Positions 8,061 to 17,608 of a stretch of 64,000 nucleotides of DNA are shown here, piece by piece. This DNA comes from Murimonas intestini (GTDB lineage Bacteria; Bacillota; Clostridia; Lachnospirales; Lachnospiraceae), in contig NZ_JANKBI010000022.1 of NCBI RefSeq assembly GCF_024622195.1, positions 35,540 to 99,539 on the forward strand. Reading direction: 5' to 3'. A program made the translations under genes and the position numbers. The notes below the pieces were generated by a model that was not told the origin of the DNA, ran no database searches, and saw only the letters and a program-made list of their open reading frames with translations. Position 1 is the first letter of the stretch, and each line of letters begins with the position of its first letter.

Positions 8061-9365
8061 TTATTCGCTGTCTATCACAGACTGGATCGTCTCGATGGTA
8101 TCTTCCACAGACTCACCTGCCCACATAGCCTGGATCGCGGTACGTGTGGCATCTCTCAGGCCTGCATTCGGATCATATTCTGCCGGTTCTGTAAGGAGAA
8201 TCTCTGCCTTTGCAAAGTTATCCTGGAAATCAGTTGTGATCTGAGGCTGGTTTTCAAGGGGCGGGATCTCTTTAAGTACTGACACATAACCGCCGGCTGA
8301 TTCTTCATTTCTCTGCATCATATATTTTTCCTGGGTACATGTCTTTAAAAGCTCCAGAGCTGCTGCTTTTTCTTCTTCTGTGGCGCCTGATGAGATACTG
8401 AAGATATCACTGCTGCCGCCATGCCATGCGTTCTGGTACTGGGTGTAATCTGAATAATATGGGAATGCCATGTTCACTACATCCTCAGGATTTTCCATTT
8501 CTCCTGTTACCCTGCCAATAAAATAAGCATTCCTGAATGTCATCGGAGACTGTCCTGTAAGGAAGAGCTGGCATTCTCCTTCTCCGTCCAGAGTGGTAAT
8601 ACTGTCGCCCAGATATCCTTTATCAGCCCAGGACTTCATTGTGGTCAGTACATCCTTTACTGCGTCGTCCTCATATGATGCTTCTCTGGAAGCTAGCTTT
8701 AAGGCAACTTCATTTCCGGAGCGTTTAGCCATCAGCAGAGCGAACAGATGACCGCCTCTGAATGTACTCTTATCTCCAACAGGAAGCGGTGTCACGCCAT
8801 TTTCCAGAAACTTGTCACAGGCTGCCTCAAATTCTTCAATCGTCTCAGGCAGTTCTATTCCATACTTATCAAACATGGCCTTATTGCAGAAAAGAGAATC
8901 TGCATAAGCCGCATAAGGGATTCCATATATGCCGTCGATACCGTCAAATTTGATCATATCGAACATGTTCTCATTAAAAGTATTATACCACTGGGCATCT
9001 GCCTCCAGATCTTTTGTCAGGTCAGCTACCAGACCGCTTTCCACATAGCTCCTTGCAGTACCTCCTCCGTATGTCATAAAGATCGTAGGCATATCTCCTG
9101 TTGCCATGGCTGTCTTAAACTTGTTATTAAACTGAGTCTCGTCAGTGATGGATTCGTCAACCACCGTAACTTCCGGGTGGGCCGCCTTATATTCTTCCAC
9201 ACCTTCTCTGAAAGCCTTTGCATCTACTGCTGTGTCATCTCCATACCTGGAAAGGATCGAGATCGTTACATTTCCCTCCCCGTCCGCTGCTTCAACAGCT
9301 GCCGCGCCTGTGAAAGGCAATACCATTGCTGCCGCCAACAGGATACTCATCACTTTTTTCTTCAT
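8061..9365 (-). CDS. extracellular sugar-binding protein, system A (no lipobox)
   Basis: A 434-residue family 1 solute-binding protein, first gene of the system A operon. The N-terminus MKKKVMSILLAAAMVLPF is a signal peptide ending near AAVEA-AD, after which the mature domain starts with ITISILSRYG-type strand (NVTISILSRYGDD). The C-terminal half has the ARTAIQAMW-like closing helix seen in CUT1 binding proteins. Unlike the second binding protein in this window it has no Cys after the hydrophobic core, so it is not predicted to be a lipoprotein and its anchoring is unexplained. The start at 9365 was chosen because AAAGGAGGA lies just upstream; an upstream in-frame start (9395) adds a tail that would spoil the signal peptide. 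Confidence 0.88.
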   Translation of the reverse strand: MKKKVMSILLAAAMVLPFTGAAAVEAADGEGNVTISILSRYGDDTAVDAKAFREGVEEYKAAHPEVTVVDESITDETQFNNKFKTAMATGDMPTIFMTYGGGTARSYVESGLVADLTKDLEADAQWYNTFNENMFDMIKFDGIDGIYGIPYAAYADSLFCNKAMFDKYGIELPETIEEFEAACDKFLENGVTPLPVGDKSTFRGGHLFALLMAKRSGNEVALKLASREASYEDDAVKDVLTTMKSWADKGYLGDSITTLDGEGECQLFLTGQSPMTFRNAYFIGRVTGEMENPEDVVNMAFPYYSDYTQYQNAWHGGSSDIFSISSGATEEEKAAALELLKTCTQEKYMMQRNEESAGGYVSVLKEIPPLENQPQITTDFQDNFAKAEILLTEPAEYDPNAGLRDATRTAIQAMWAGESVEDTIETIQSVIDSE

Positions 9366-9417
9366 ACTTAATTCCTCCTTTGAGATTTTCCTCACTCTTG
9401 TATTTGATTGTGACCAC

Positions 9418-9476
9418 AGTATACCATCCGGTTTTTATTAATTACATGGAATTTTTTTCTGCGGCATGGAATTTTT
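9418..9476 (-). promoter_or_regulatory. activator-type promoter of system A with tandem 12-bp repeats
   Basis: Read on the plus strand, CATGGAATTTTT occurs twice, at 9445-9456 and 9465-9476, a 20-bp period (two helical turns on one face). On the minus strand a TATACT box sits at 9418-9423; the -35 position (9441-9446, TGTAAT) is poor and is overlapped by the nearer repeat. A weak -35 covered by tandem direct repeats is the layout expected for activation by an AraC-type regulator, most simply the response regulator at 11421-12968. Confidence 0.6.
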
Positions 9477-9607
9477 AATGTTTGTTTATCCATTTTTTAT
9501 ATTTTCAGCAGATTATCCAAATATTGGTATAAGTTCTGAATCCTATTGACGTCCCACACCCCAAAGAGGTAGTATAGGCCCAGGGGATATTGAGCGGAGG
9601 TAAACAT

Positions 9608-11443
9608 ATGGACAATCTACTTAAAAAAGGCGCCGGACACCCTTTAGGGCAGGCGCGGCACCTGAAAAACTCATGGCTTTCGCGGACACTGGCGCGCACT
9701 TCAATCACCTGGAAAATACGGATCGGCATGTTAATTATATCCATCTCCATACTGATCTCATTTATGGCTGTTTCGATCACTTATACTTATAAAAATATGA
9801 TGTCATCCTCTATAGAAGCAGCCCGCAAAAACCTGGTGTTTTCCCAGAATAACCTGGATAATATGCTGAATATGGTGGAGAATTATTCTATTCTCCTGCT
9901 TTCTGACGAGAAAATACAGGATATATTAAGCTCCAGGAATGCTCCAAAAGACTCTGTCCTTTCACAGAATCAGATCATGATGAGGAACAGGATCAATGCG
10001 ATCGTAGGATCGTTTGAGACGATCAGCGCAGTTCTCATCTATGACATATATGGAAATATATATGATTCGGGCATTACCCTCCTGAATGAAGAAAGCGCCC
10101 AGGAGAACCTTCCTGAAGATCTTCCTGTCTGGATACCCACCGAAGACGCCCCTTACTACATAGCAGTCCCCGGCAAGACAATACGCCCCTCCGTTGTCTC
10201 CTTCACACGCCATATTTTTGATTACCAGACAGGGCGCAGGATAGGCACTGTGCGTATCTGCATCGATGAGTCATATATATCCAGGACATATTCCGACAGC
10301 ATTGTGGATGGAGAAAGCATGTATATGATCTCAAGAGATAATATCTTGATCAGCAATCCCGACAGCAGCCTTCTTTATACGAAATGTACCCTGCCTACTG
10401 AACAGTTTACATCAGACAGGAATTATATTTCCGTAGATAAAAACTATATCATGTATGAGGATTATGACAGGCTGGACGCCTGGCTCATCAGTTCCCTTCC
10501 AAAGCATATCATACAGGATAGATTAAACTCCATGATACGCTATATGCTCATGATCGGTTCCTGTCTCATCCTTCTGTGCATCGCTATCTCATCTTTGATA
10601 TCCAGGAATCTGACGCACAATCTTTCCAATCTCACCAGTGCAATGAAGACTGTCTGGAATGGGAACTGGAAGGTAAAGGTGGAGAATCATTCCCAGGATG
10701 AAGTGGGGGTCCTGACCCACACCTTCAACAAGATGCTGGCGGAAATAGAGAAAAAAACAGACAGTCTCGTACAGGAGCAGAAGGTAAAGCGTGAATTCCA
10801 GCTGGAGCTGCTGAACCAGCAGATCAATCCACACTTTCTGTACAATACTCTGGACAACATATGTGCTCTCGCAGAGCTGAACAGGATCGAAGAATTGTCT
10901 GAAATGGTAAATAACCTGACCGATTTTTACCGGGGTGTTCTCAGCAAGGGAAGCATTGTGATCTCACTGGAACGTGAGCTGCATATTGCTGAAAACTATT
11001 TAAAAATCATGCAGATACGTTATTACCACAGCTTCTCTTATACACTGGAGGCCCCCGCCTCAGTGATGGAGAACACCGCCCTGCGCCTGACACTGCAGCC
11101 TCTTTTGGAAAACGCTGTCTACCACGGCTTTGAGACACATGAGCCTGGAGGAATGATCAGGATCCGCATCAGGCCTTTCTCCTCCTTTTTGATCGTCTCT
11201 GTCTGTGACAACGGAGCCGGAATGGACAGAAACACTCTCTCCTCCCTGTTCGGTGAGAGCCCGCCCGGCAGCATCAAAAAAGGCTTTGGCCTTAGAAATG
11301 TACATGAACGTATTCAGCTGTATTATGGGAAAAGTTATGGAATGAAGGCTTACAGCCGCTATGGATGCGGCACACAGATACTCATTAAAATACCGCGCTG
11401 TAACTGGAGGGATAAGACTTATGCTGAAAATACTCATAGCTGA
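9608..11443 (+). CDS. YesM-type sensor histidine kinase, system A
   Basis: A 611-residue membrane kinase of the LytS/YesM class. A cytoplasmic N-terminus precedes a membrane segment near residues 38-58, a roughly 240-residue extracellular sensor (dCache-like), a second membrane segment (MLMIGSCLILLCIAISSLI), a HAMP linker with the DEVGVLTHTFNKML motif, then the His_kinase core with the phosphorylated His in QQINPHFLYNTLDN and ATP-binding motifs LQPLLENAVYHGF, VCDNGAGMD and GFGLRNVHERI. The start at 9608 is preceded by GCGGAGGT; an upstream codon lacks such spacing. It is divergent from the system A binding protein and overlaps the response regulator by 23 bp. It probably senses the imported glycan or the loaded binding protein. 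Confidence 0.92.
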   Translation: MDNLLKKGAGHPLGQARHLKNSWLSRTLARTSITWKIRIGMLIISISILISFMAVSITYTYKNMMSSSIEAARKNLVFSQNNLDNMLNMVENYSILLLSDEKIQDILSSRNAPKDSVLSQNQIMMRNRINAIVGSFETISAVLIYDIYGNIYDSGITLLNEESAQENLPEDLPVWIPTEDAPYYIAVPGKTIRPSVVSFTRHIFDYQTGRRIGTVRICIDESYISRTYSDSIVDGESMYMISRDNILISNPDSSLLYTKCTLPTEQFTSDRNYISVDKNYIMYEDYDRLDAWLISSLPKHIIQDRLNSMIRYMLMIGSCLILLCIAISSLISRNLTHNLSNLTSAMKTVWNGNWKVKVENHSQDEVGVLTHTFNKMLAEIEKKTDSLVQEQKVKREFQLELLNQQINPHFLYNTLDNICALAELNRIEELSEMVNNLTDFYRGVLSKGSIVISLERELHIAENYLKIMQIRYYHSFSYTLEAPASVMENTALRLTLQPLLENAVYHGFETHEPGGMIRIRIRPFSSFLIVSVCDNGAGMDRNTLSSLFGESPPGSIKKGFGLRNVHERIQLYYGKSYGMKAYSRYGCGTQILIKIPRCNWRDKTYAENTHS

Positions 11444-12968
11444 CGATGAATACTTTATACGTGAACGTTTGAAACATCTTGTAGATTACCAGTCACTGGG
11501 ATATGAACTGGCAGGAGAAGCCGCCAATGGTGAAAAAGCCTGGCAGCTGATCAGAGAATTAAAGCCTGATCTGGCAATACTGGATATCAAAATGCCGCTG
11601 TTGTCCGGCCTGAATATCGCCCAGAAAATACATGAAGAGCAGCTGGGGACAAAAGTCATAATCCTCACCAGCTATGATTATTTTTCCTATGCCCAGGAGT
11701 CAATACATTATGGCGTTTTTGCCTATCTGTTAAAGCCGGTGGACAGGCTGATGCTCACGGACGTGCTGCAGGATGTGTCAAAGAATATCATGGAATCCCG
11801 TCATCTGCACACCATGGCAGACCAGTACTATACTGAAAAACAGGCAAATATATTCCTTAATTATCTTCAGGGCGATACCCTTCCCCCTGAAGATAAACCG
11901 CTCTTTGACGAGCTTACAGATAAGTTCCCCCATGACACCCCTTTTGCCCTGTGCCTGATCAAAATAGAAAATAAAGACGGAGAGCCTTATATCCTCAAAA
12001 ATCTCCTGTCGCTCATTAAAGACCAGCATATTTTTGAGGATTTTTATCCCTTTATTTATACAGATAATATCTGCGGCCTGCTTATATTTGAACCGTCTTT
12101 GACAAGGCTGGAGGCCCGTTATTACAAGGTATCCGGCTGTATACCGGAGACTTTTTCCCGGCCTTTTGTGATCATATCCGGGGAGCCCTGCCTTGATTTT
12201 ACCCGTCTTCCCGAAGAATTCCAGGCCCTGCTCTCCCTTATTGGACATTCCGTATTTTTAAAGAAAAACAGGATCTACTGGCTGGATGAATGCCGTGATA
12301 TCACAGCCTCCCCCCAGAGATTCCTGTGCAATTTCCGCGCCGCCTTCCTTATAAGCCTGCGGTCAGGCAATCCTGAGAAGGCCTGTGAGGTGTTCACAGA
12401 AGCACTCTACAGCATGGCGGAAGAGGCTCCTTCCGCATATAACCTCTCGATTGTTCTCTCTGAATTTTTCCTTTCCTGCAGCATCTATACAAATGAGATC
12501 CAGGAAGCCTCAGGTACAGATAATGCCTTCTATGTACATGAATTAATGGAGAACTATCTTTCGCTGGAAGAAATAGCCGCATGGTGCAGCAGTTACCTTT
12601 CCTCTGCCTGCCATTATCCCTCCTCCGCTGAACATGCCAGCCCAAATATCCTTGTCTCCAAGGCCGTAAGCATCATTGAAGCATCCTTTGCAGATCCTGA
12701 TTTAGACCTGTCTTTTATCGCAGACAAGACGGGATATACATCCAGTTATCTGAGCACTACATTTAAAAAAATTACAGGATTTTCCATCGTCCAGTATATA
12801 ACAAAATACCGGATGGAAAAGGCCCGCGCCCTCCTGTGCGACGGCAGCCTGAAGCTGAAGGATATCTGCGACAGGATTGGATATACAGATGTATTTTACT
12901 TCAGTAAAAGGTTCAAAAGCTTCTATGGATATTCACCCTCTGATTATATGAAGATGAACCGTCCCTAA
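11421..12968 (+). CDS. YesN-type response regulator with AraC DNA-binding domain, system A
   Basis: A 515-residue cytoplasmic regulator. The N-terminal receiver domain has the acidic pocket (IADDE), the phospho-acceptor D55 in LAILDIKMP, the Thr/Ser switch in ILTSYD and Lys in YLLKPVD. A long variable middle follows, then a C-terminal AraC helix-turn-helix pair with GYTSSYLSTTFKKITG and IGYTDVFYFSKRFKSFYGYSPSDYM. The ATG lies inside the end of the kinase gene with GGAGG in front. It should activate the binding-protein promoter at 9418-9476. Its TAA overlaps the stop of the convergent GH95 gene by a few bases, so there is no room for an intergenic terminator. Confidence 0.93.
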   Translation: MLKILIADDEYFIRERLKHLVDYQSLGYELAGEAANGEKAWQLIRELKPDLAILDIKMPLLSGLNIAQKIHEEQLGTKVIILTSYDYFSYAQESIHYGVFAYLLKPVDRLMLTDVLQDVSKNIMESRHLHTMADQYYTEKQANIFLNYLQGDTLPPEDKPLFDELTDKFPHDTPFALCLIKIENKDGEPYILKNLLSLIKDQHIFEDFYPFIYTDNICGLLIFEPSLTRLEARYYKVSGCIPETFSRPFVIISGEPCLDFTRLPEEFQALLSLIGHSVFLKKNRIYWLDECRDITASPQRFLCNFRAAFLISLRSGNPEKACEVFTEALYSMAEEAPSAYNLSIVLSEFFLSCSIYTNEIQEASGTDNAFYVHELMENYLSLEEIAAWCSSYLSSACHYPSSAEHASPNILVSKAVSIIEASFADPDLDLSFIADKTGYTSSYLSTTFKKITGFSIVQYITKYRMEKARALLCDGSLKLKDICDRIGYTDVFYFSKRFKSFYGYSPSDYMKMNRP

Positions 12969-15337
12969 ACCACAAAGACCTTATAACTGCTGCCCGGCAC
13001 AGTCCCTTTTTCCAAAACACATGGATCTGCCGGTCTGCCTGCATCATCCAGGATCATGACATGTTCTCTGTACTTGAGCTTCAGCGGGCTGCCTGCTTCT
13101 GAACAGATAACTGCTTCCTTCAGCCTGCCTTTTTCCCAGGTTATATCTGCCCTGAAATTGCCCTGGGCACAAAGGCCGCTGACTCTCCCGCTCTCCCATT
13201 CATCAGGCAGAGCCGGAAGAAGCCTTATCACACCTCCCTGGCTTTGCAGAAGCATCTCCATGATGCCCGCGGGCGCACCCAGATTTCCATCGATCTGGAA
13301 CACATCTGATTCACCTTCAAAGCCTGCTCCCAGAGGCGGATGGTATGCAAACAGATTCAGATACGGTGAAATACGTATCAGCCGTTCCAGATACCTGTAA
13401 GCATTTTGTCCGTCCCCCAGCCTGGCGTACAGGCTGATCAGCCAGGCACAGCTCCAGCCCGTCTGTCCGCTGCCGTTTGATGTCCGTTTCTCAAGCAGTT
13501 TTTCCGCGGCCTCTGTCAGTTCACTGTTTCTGCTGTCCGTTATGAGTTCTCCTGGATACAGCCCGTACAGCAGTGAAAAATGACGGTGGCCTTTCTCTGT
13601 CTCCTCATAATCTTCCTGCCATTCCTGCAGGCACCCATCAGCCCCTGTTTTATACTCCGGAAGCCTTGGCAGCGCCTTTTCGATCCTCTCCATGATCTCA
13701 TCCTCCAGGCATAAGACTTCCCTGATATAAAGCATATGTTCAAACAGTTCCCTTATAAGGCTGATATCCAGTGCAGATGAATATGTGGCAGAGCACACTC
13801 TTCCCTTCTTATCCCTGAAGGCATTTTCAGGACTGGTTGACGGGCATGTATGAAGTTTCTTATCTTTCCCCTCCACCAGCCAGTCCAGACAGAACAAAGC
13901 AGCCCCCCTCAGTAAAGGATAAGCGCATTCCCGCAGATATTCCAGATCCCTGCTGTACATAAAATGCGTATACAGCTGTGCGCAGAGCCAGACTCCTCCC
14001 ATGGGCCAGTATGCAAACTTTGCCTCCCCTGCCACAGGTGAAGTCTGCCTCCACAGATCTGTGTTGTGGCAGGCTGCCCACCCTCTGCAGTGGAACTGTT
14101 CTCTGGCCGTTATCGTACCCTGCACGCTCAGATCCCTGACCAGATCCATATAAGGCTCTAGGCATTCCCACAGACCAGACTCCTCAGCCATCCAGTAATT
14201 CATCTGTGTATTAATATTTAACGTATAATTGCTGCTCCATGCCGGCCTCAATTCCTCATTCCACAGCCCCTGCAGGTTGGCAGGCTGTCCTCCCTTCCTG
14301 GAGCTGCTGATCAGCAGATATCTCCCATAGTTAAAATAAAGGGCAGAAAAAGCCGGATCCTTCTCCCCTTCCCTGAACTTAGCCAGCCTTACGTCTGTTG
14401 GACAGCCGGAAAAAGCTCCCTCTTCCAGATCCAGAACAACCCTTTTATACAGCCGGCTGTAATCCTGGATATGCAGCCTTTTGGCTTTTTCAAAACCTGA
14501 TTCCAGTATAGACTTTTCCCTCTTTTGGACCCTTCCCCGCAGTATGGAAAAGTCTGATTCCAGTTCCTTTCCATAGCCCTGATACCCGTTCTCACAGACA
14601 ATGCATATTTCTGCTTCTGAGGCATCCCTGATATGTATTCCCCCGCTGTCAAGTCTCACTCTCCCGTCAGTATGCAGCAGCCTGACACTGCATACAAAAT
14701 GGATACCCTTTTTACCTTCTTCGTAGAGTACCGCATCAGGACATTCCACATAATTTGGCTCCACATGGGAAGGCGCTTCCCCCTCCATCCAGTATGCTTC
14801 TCCATCTGCCATGCACTTATGGCGCAGCTTAGAGTCCAGGTACATCCGCAAAGAGATTCCTCCCTGCCCTTTACATGTGATCTTCCAGAAAACTGCATTC
14901 TGCGGGAAGGAGGCAAACAGCTGCCTCTCAATCCTCCTGCCTCTGTCCGCAAATGAGGTGGTTATCACAGCCTGCTCCAGGTCCAGTATGCGCCTGTAGC
15001 TTTCTGTGGAAGTGTTATCTATTCCTTCATACTCCAGGAGGAGCGTGCCCAGAGGCATGTAGGATTCATTGTAGAAGCCCAGCATATGATCCCGTATGAA
15101 GTCATCTGCTTCCCTGTAATCTCCCCGGAATATGAGTTCTCTTGCCCTTTGGAGAGTTTCCTTCTGTATCTGCCTCTCCTGCCTTGTCCCCGTTCCTGAC
15201 CACAGAGTATCCTGATTCAATGTGATCTTATCCTCCGCCGTCCCGCCATATGCCATCCCTCCAAAGCTGCCGTTTCCAAAGGGCAGGGCGTCTGTAAAAA
15301 CAGCAGCCGGCCTTTCATACCACAATTTATTTTCCAT
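12965..15337 (-). CDS. GH95 alpha-L-fucosidase (1,2-alpha-fucosidase), cytoplasmic
   Basis: A 790-residue glycoside hydrolase of family 95, an inverting enzyme that removes terminal alpha-1,2-fucose from Fuc-Gal ends of host glycans. Family motifs are the N-terminal ALPFGNGSFGGMAYGG, the catalytic asparagine pair in NINTQMNYW (N374 and N376), the general acid in STSPENAF (E504) and the FQIDGNLG block whose Asp supports the base. Nothing before the catalytic module looks like a signal peptide. The start at 15337 was preferred over 15391 because AGGGAG precedes it and it aligns with the family N-terminus. It is the last gene of operon B, 16 bp after the GH32-like gene. Confidence 0.93.
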   Translation of the reverse strand: MENKLWYERPAAVFTDALPFGNGSFGGMAYGGTAEDKITLNQDTLWSGTGTRQERQIQKETLQRARELIFRGDYREADDFIRDHMLGFYNESYMPLGTLLLEYEGIDNTSTESYRRILDLEQAVITTSFADRGRRIERQLFASFPQNAVFWKITCKGQGGISLRMYLDSKLRHKCMADGEAYWMEGEAPSHVEPNYVECPDAVLYEEGKKGIHFVCSVRLLHTDGRVRLDSGGIHIRDASEAEICIVCENGYQGYGKELESDFSILRGRVQKREKSILESGFEKAKRLHIQDYSRLYKRVVLDLEEGAFSGCPTDVRLAKFREGEKDPAFSALYFNYGRYLLISSSRKGGQPANLQGLWNEELRPAWSSNYTLNINTQMNYWMAEESGLWECLEPYMDLVRDLSVQGTITAREQFHCRGWAACHNTDLWRQTSPVAGEAKFAYWPMGGVWLCAQLYTHFMYSRDLEYLRECAYPLLRGAALFCLDWLVEGKDKKLHTCPSTSPENAFRDKKGRVCSATYSSALDISLIRELFEHMLYIREVLCLEDEIMERIEKALPRLPEYKTGADGCLQEWQEDYEETEKGHRHFSLLYGLYPGELITDSRNSELTEAAEKLLEKRTSNGSGQTGWSCAWLISLYARLGDGQNAYRYLERLIRISPYLNLFAYHPPLGAGFEGESDVFQIDGNLGAPAGIMEMLLQSQGGVIRLLPALPDEWESGRVSGLCAQGNFRADITWEKGRLKEAVICSEAGSPLKLKYREHVMILDDAGRPADPCVLEKGTVPGSSYKVFVV

Positions 15338-15353
15338 ACTTTCTCCCTTCTGC

Positions 15354-16766
15354 TCAAACCAGGCCTTCTGCAATTGAAATATCTCTGACACAGATCTTTC
15401 CCTGTGTTACAAATACAGAAATGCTTTCTCCCGGCGCTTCATAACATCTGCTGCTGAGGGCAGTCCCATTTACATACAGAACACATGCCGTCCCGTCCTT
15501 TATGAAACGGATATGGAACCTGCCGCCCTCAGGAGTGGGAAGCTGGCGTTCCAGGCCCAGATTCATGCACTGGAACCAGGGCCAGTTTGGATTCTTTTCG
15601 AAAATCACTCTGTTTTCATGCAGGCAAAAATGATACTGAAATGACTGTCCTGTTTCCTCATTTTCCAGAAATCTCAGCCCGAAATCCTTAGTGCCCTCAC
15701 CTGCCTCTATCTCCATCTCCAGCCTGAAAAGTTCCTCCCGGCTGCTCCCGATCCTGACAGCTGCCCTTCCGTCCCCGCAGGCCGCCTCTCTTTCCTGCAA
15801 TATCCTTTCTCTTCCAAATGCCTGCCACAATGTATCCGGAGGCATAACCCCCAGCGTACCATCTTCCCTCTGACAGACCTCATGGGGGACAAAGACACCG
15901 GCCCACTGGAAATTTCCAGTATCCTCATTATTTTCTCTCGTGGGAAGCCATCCGAAGAGATATCTCTTTTTGTCCAGCTCACATGTCCTGGCCGCATAGT
16001 AAGCCCTCCCGTCAAACGCTTCCTCCTTTGGCGCTATCCATGGGCCATGCAGGCTTTTTGCCATCCTGTAGACCATCTTGTCACGGTCACTGTATTCAGA
16101 GAAAATATGGTACCACCAATCTCCCATCCTGAACAAATCCGGCATTTCATGCATGGTATATATGCCCGGAGCATAAAAATCACCTTTAAAACTCCACTCC
16201 TTCAGGTCTTTTGACGTAAAATAAACTGTGCAGCCTGTCTGTGCCGTCTTAGGAGACATTTTACGAGTCCCCAGGATCAGAAGGTATTCCTGTCTCTCCT
16301 TGTCCCAGAGTACGAAAGGATCCCGCCAGTCACCAGGATCATAGCCGGCCTGAGGCGTAAAGGTGAGACTGCCTTTGCATTTCTCCCAGTGTATCAGGTC
16401 ATCGCTCATGGCATGCATCAGGACCTGGGGCTTTTTCCCCTGTTTCTCGTATTCTCTGTTGTAGCCTGTATAAAAACTGTGGAACCTGCCTTCTGCCTCA
16501 AATACACATCCAGCAAAAATGAACTGGTCCTGTTCCTCATCCGTACCTCCCGGGATCACAGTCCCATAGTCCTCATAATGTACAAAATCCTCCGTCACGC
16601 TGAGGCTCCATCCAAACGGCTCCCCAAAGGGAACAGGATTGCGGTTATCCCTCTGGTGGAACAGATAAAACTTTCCGTCATATGCAAAGGGCATACAGTC
16701 CCCAAACCAGGTGCCCGGCACCTGATAGTATAATTGATGCATTTCTTTTTCCAGCTCTTTACTCAT
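15354..16766 (-). CDS. GH32-like five-bladed beta-propeller glycosidase
   Basis: A 470-residue protein resembling GH32 (clan GH-J). All three positions of the family's acidic triad can be matched: the nucleophile in WFGDCMPF (D23, in place of WMNDPNG), the stabiliser in WRDPFVLW, and the acid/base in HEMPDLF (in place of ECPD). The C-terminal 120 residues look like the GH32 beta-sandwich. Classic members split beta-fructosides, but the divergent first motif and the fucosidase neighbour leave the true substrate open. It starts with an ATGA overlap to the upstream permease and has no signal peptide. Alternatives are GH43- or GH68-like propellers; the triad spacing favours GH32. Confidence 0.62.
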   Translation of the reverse strand: MSKELEKEMHQLYYQVPGTWFGDCMPFAYDGKFYLFHQRDNRNPVPFGEPFGWSLSVTEDFVHYEDYGTVIPGGTDEEQDQFIFAGCVFEAEGRFHSFYTGYNREYEKQGKKPQVLMHAMSDDLIHWEKCKGSLTFTPQAGYDPGDWRDPFVLWDKERQEYLLILGTRKMSPKTAQTGCTVYFTSKDLKEWSFKGDFYAPGIYTMHEMPDLFRMGDWWYHIFSEYSDRDKMVYRMAKSLHGPWIAPKEEAFDGRAYYAARTCELDKKRYLFGWLPTRENNEDTGNFQWAGVFVPHEVCQREDGTLGVMPPDTLWQAFGRERILQEREAACGDGRAAVRIGSSREELFRLEMEIEAGEGTKDFGLRFLENEETGQSFQYHFCLHENRVIFEKNPNWPWFQCMNLGLERQLPTPEGGRFHIRFIKDGTACVLYVNGTALSSRCYEAPGESISVFVTQGKICVRDISIAEGLV

Positions 16767-17608
16767 CCTTTTACAGCCCCTCCTATCGTCAGTGAATTTT
16801 CAATTTTTTCGCTAAAACACAAATATAAAATAATCGTAGGAATGCTCGCCAGCATCATGGCAGCCCCCATTGCTCCCCAGTTAGTACTGTGCTGTCCCAC
16901 AAAGGATGCCAGTCCCGCCGGAAGTGTCTTCAGCTTATTGCTGGATATCAGTACAGTGGGTAAAATATATTCGTTCCATATGCCCAGGGCTGAAAACAGC
17001 ATGGCAGAGGATATGGCAGGCTTTACCAGGGGAACCATAATGGAAAGGAAGGTCCTGTACACGCTGGCTCCGTCGATGAATGCCGCTTCCTCCAGCTCAG
17101 TGGGAAGCGCCCTAAAGGATACAGACAGGATCATAAAGGGAAATGCCAGATTAAATGCAATGTACGGCAGGATCAGCGCCCCGTAGGTATCAGCCATTCC
17201 CAGATCCTTGATCAGCACTGACAGGGGAATCAGGCTGACCTGAAGCGGTATAAAAAGCCCTATGGAAATAAACATAGAAGCCAGTCCTTTAAGTTTCCAG
17301 CGCATCCTGGCTACAGCGTATGAGAAAGGCAGCACGAGAACAAAGATTCCTGCAAGGGAAGCCGCTGTGGTCAGGACACTGTTTTTGAAATAAGTCAGCA
17401 CATCAAAGGTCGTTACTGCCTTCACATAATTGATCCACTGGGGATGGAGCGGCAGCCCAAAGGGATTTGAATAAAAGATCTCATCATTTGTTTTCAGAGA
17501 ATAAAATCCCAGATAGATAATAGGGTAAAGACTCAGCAGGGCAAATGCCACCAGGATTACCGTTGCCGGAAGATTCACTCTGTTCATTGAACGCTTCTTT
17601 TTCTCCAT
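16763..17608 (-). CDS. sugar ABC transporter permease, MalG type, system B
   Basis: A 281-residue CUT1 permease with a basic N-terminus (MEKKKRSMNRVN), six membrane segments, the NDEIFYSNPFGLPLHPQW periplasmic loop typical of this class and the EAA loop in LPTELEEAAFIDGASVYRTFLSI. It overlaps the upstream permease by 25 bp and the GH32-like gene by 4 bp, so the three are translationally coupled. It would form the channel with the 17584-18495 protein. As in system A, no ATPase gene is present. Confidence 0.92.
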   Translation of the reverse strand: MEKKKRSMNRVNLPATVILVAFALLSLYPIIYLGFYSLKTNDEIFYSNPFGLPLHPQWINYVKAVTTFDVLTYFKNSVLTTAASLAGIFVLVLPFSYAVARMRWKLKGLASMFISIGLFIPLQVSLIPLSVLIKDLGMADTYGALILPYIAFNLAFPFMILSVSFRALPTELEEAAFIDGASVYRTFLSIMVPLVKPAISSAMLFSALGIWNEYILPTVLISSNKLKTLPAGLASFVGQHSTNWGAMGAAMMLASIPTIILYLCFSEKIENSLTIGGAVKG

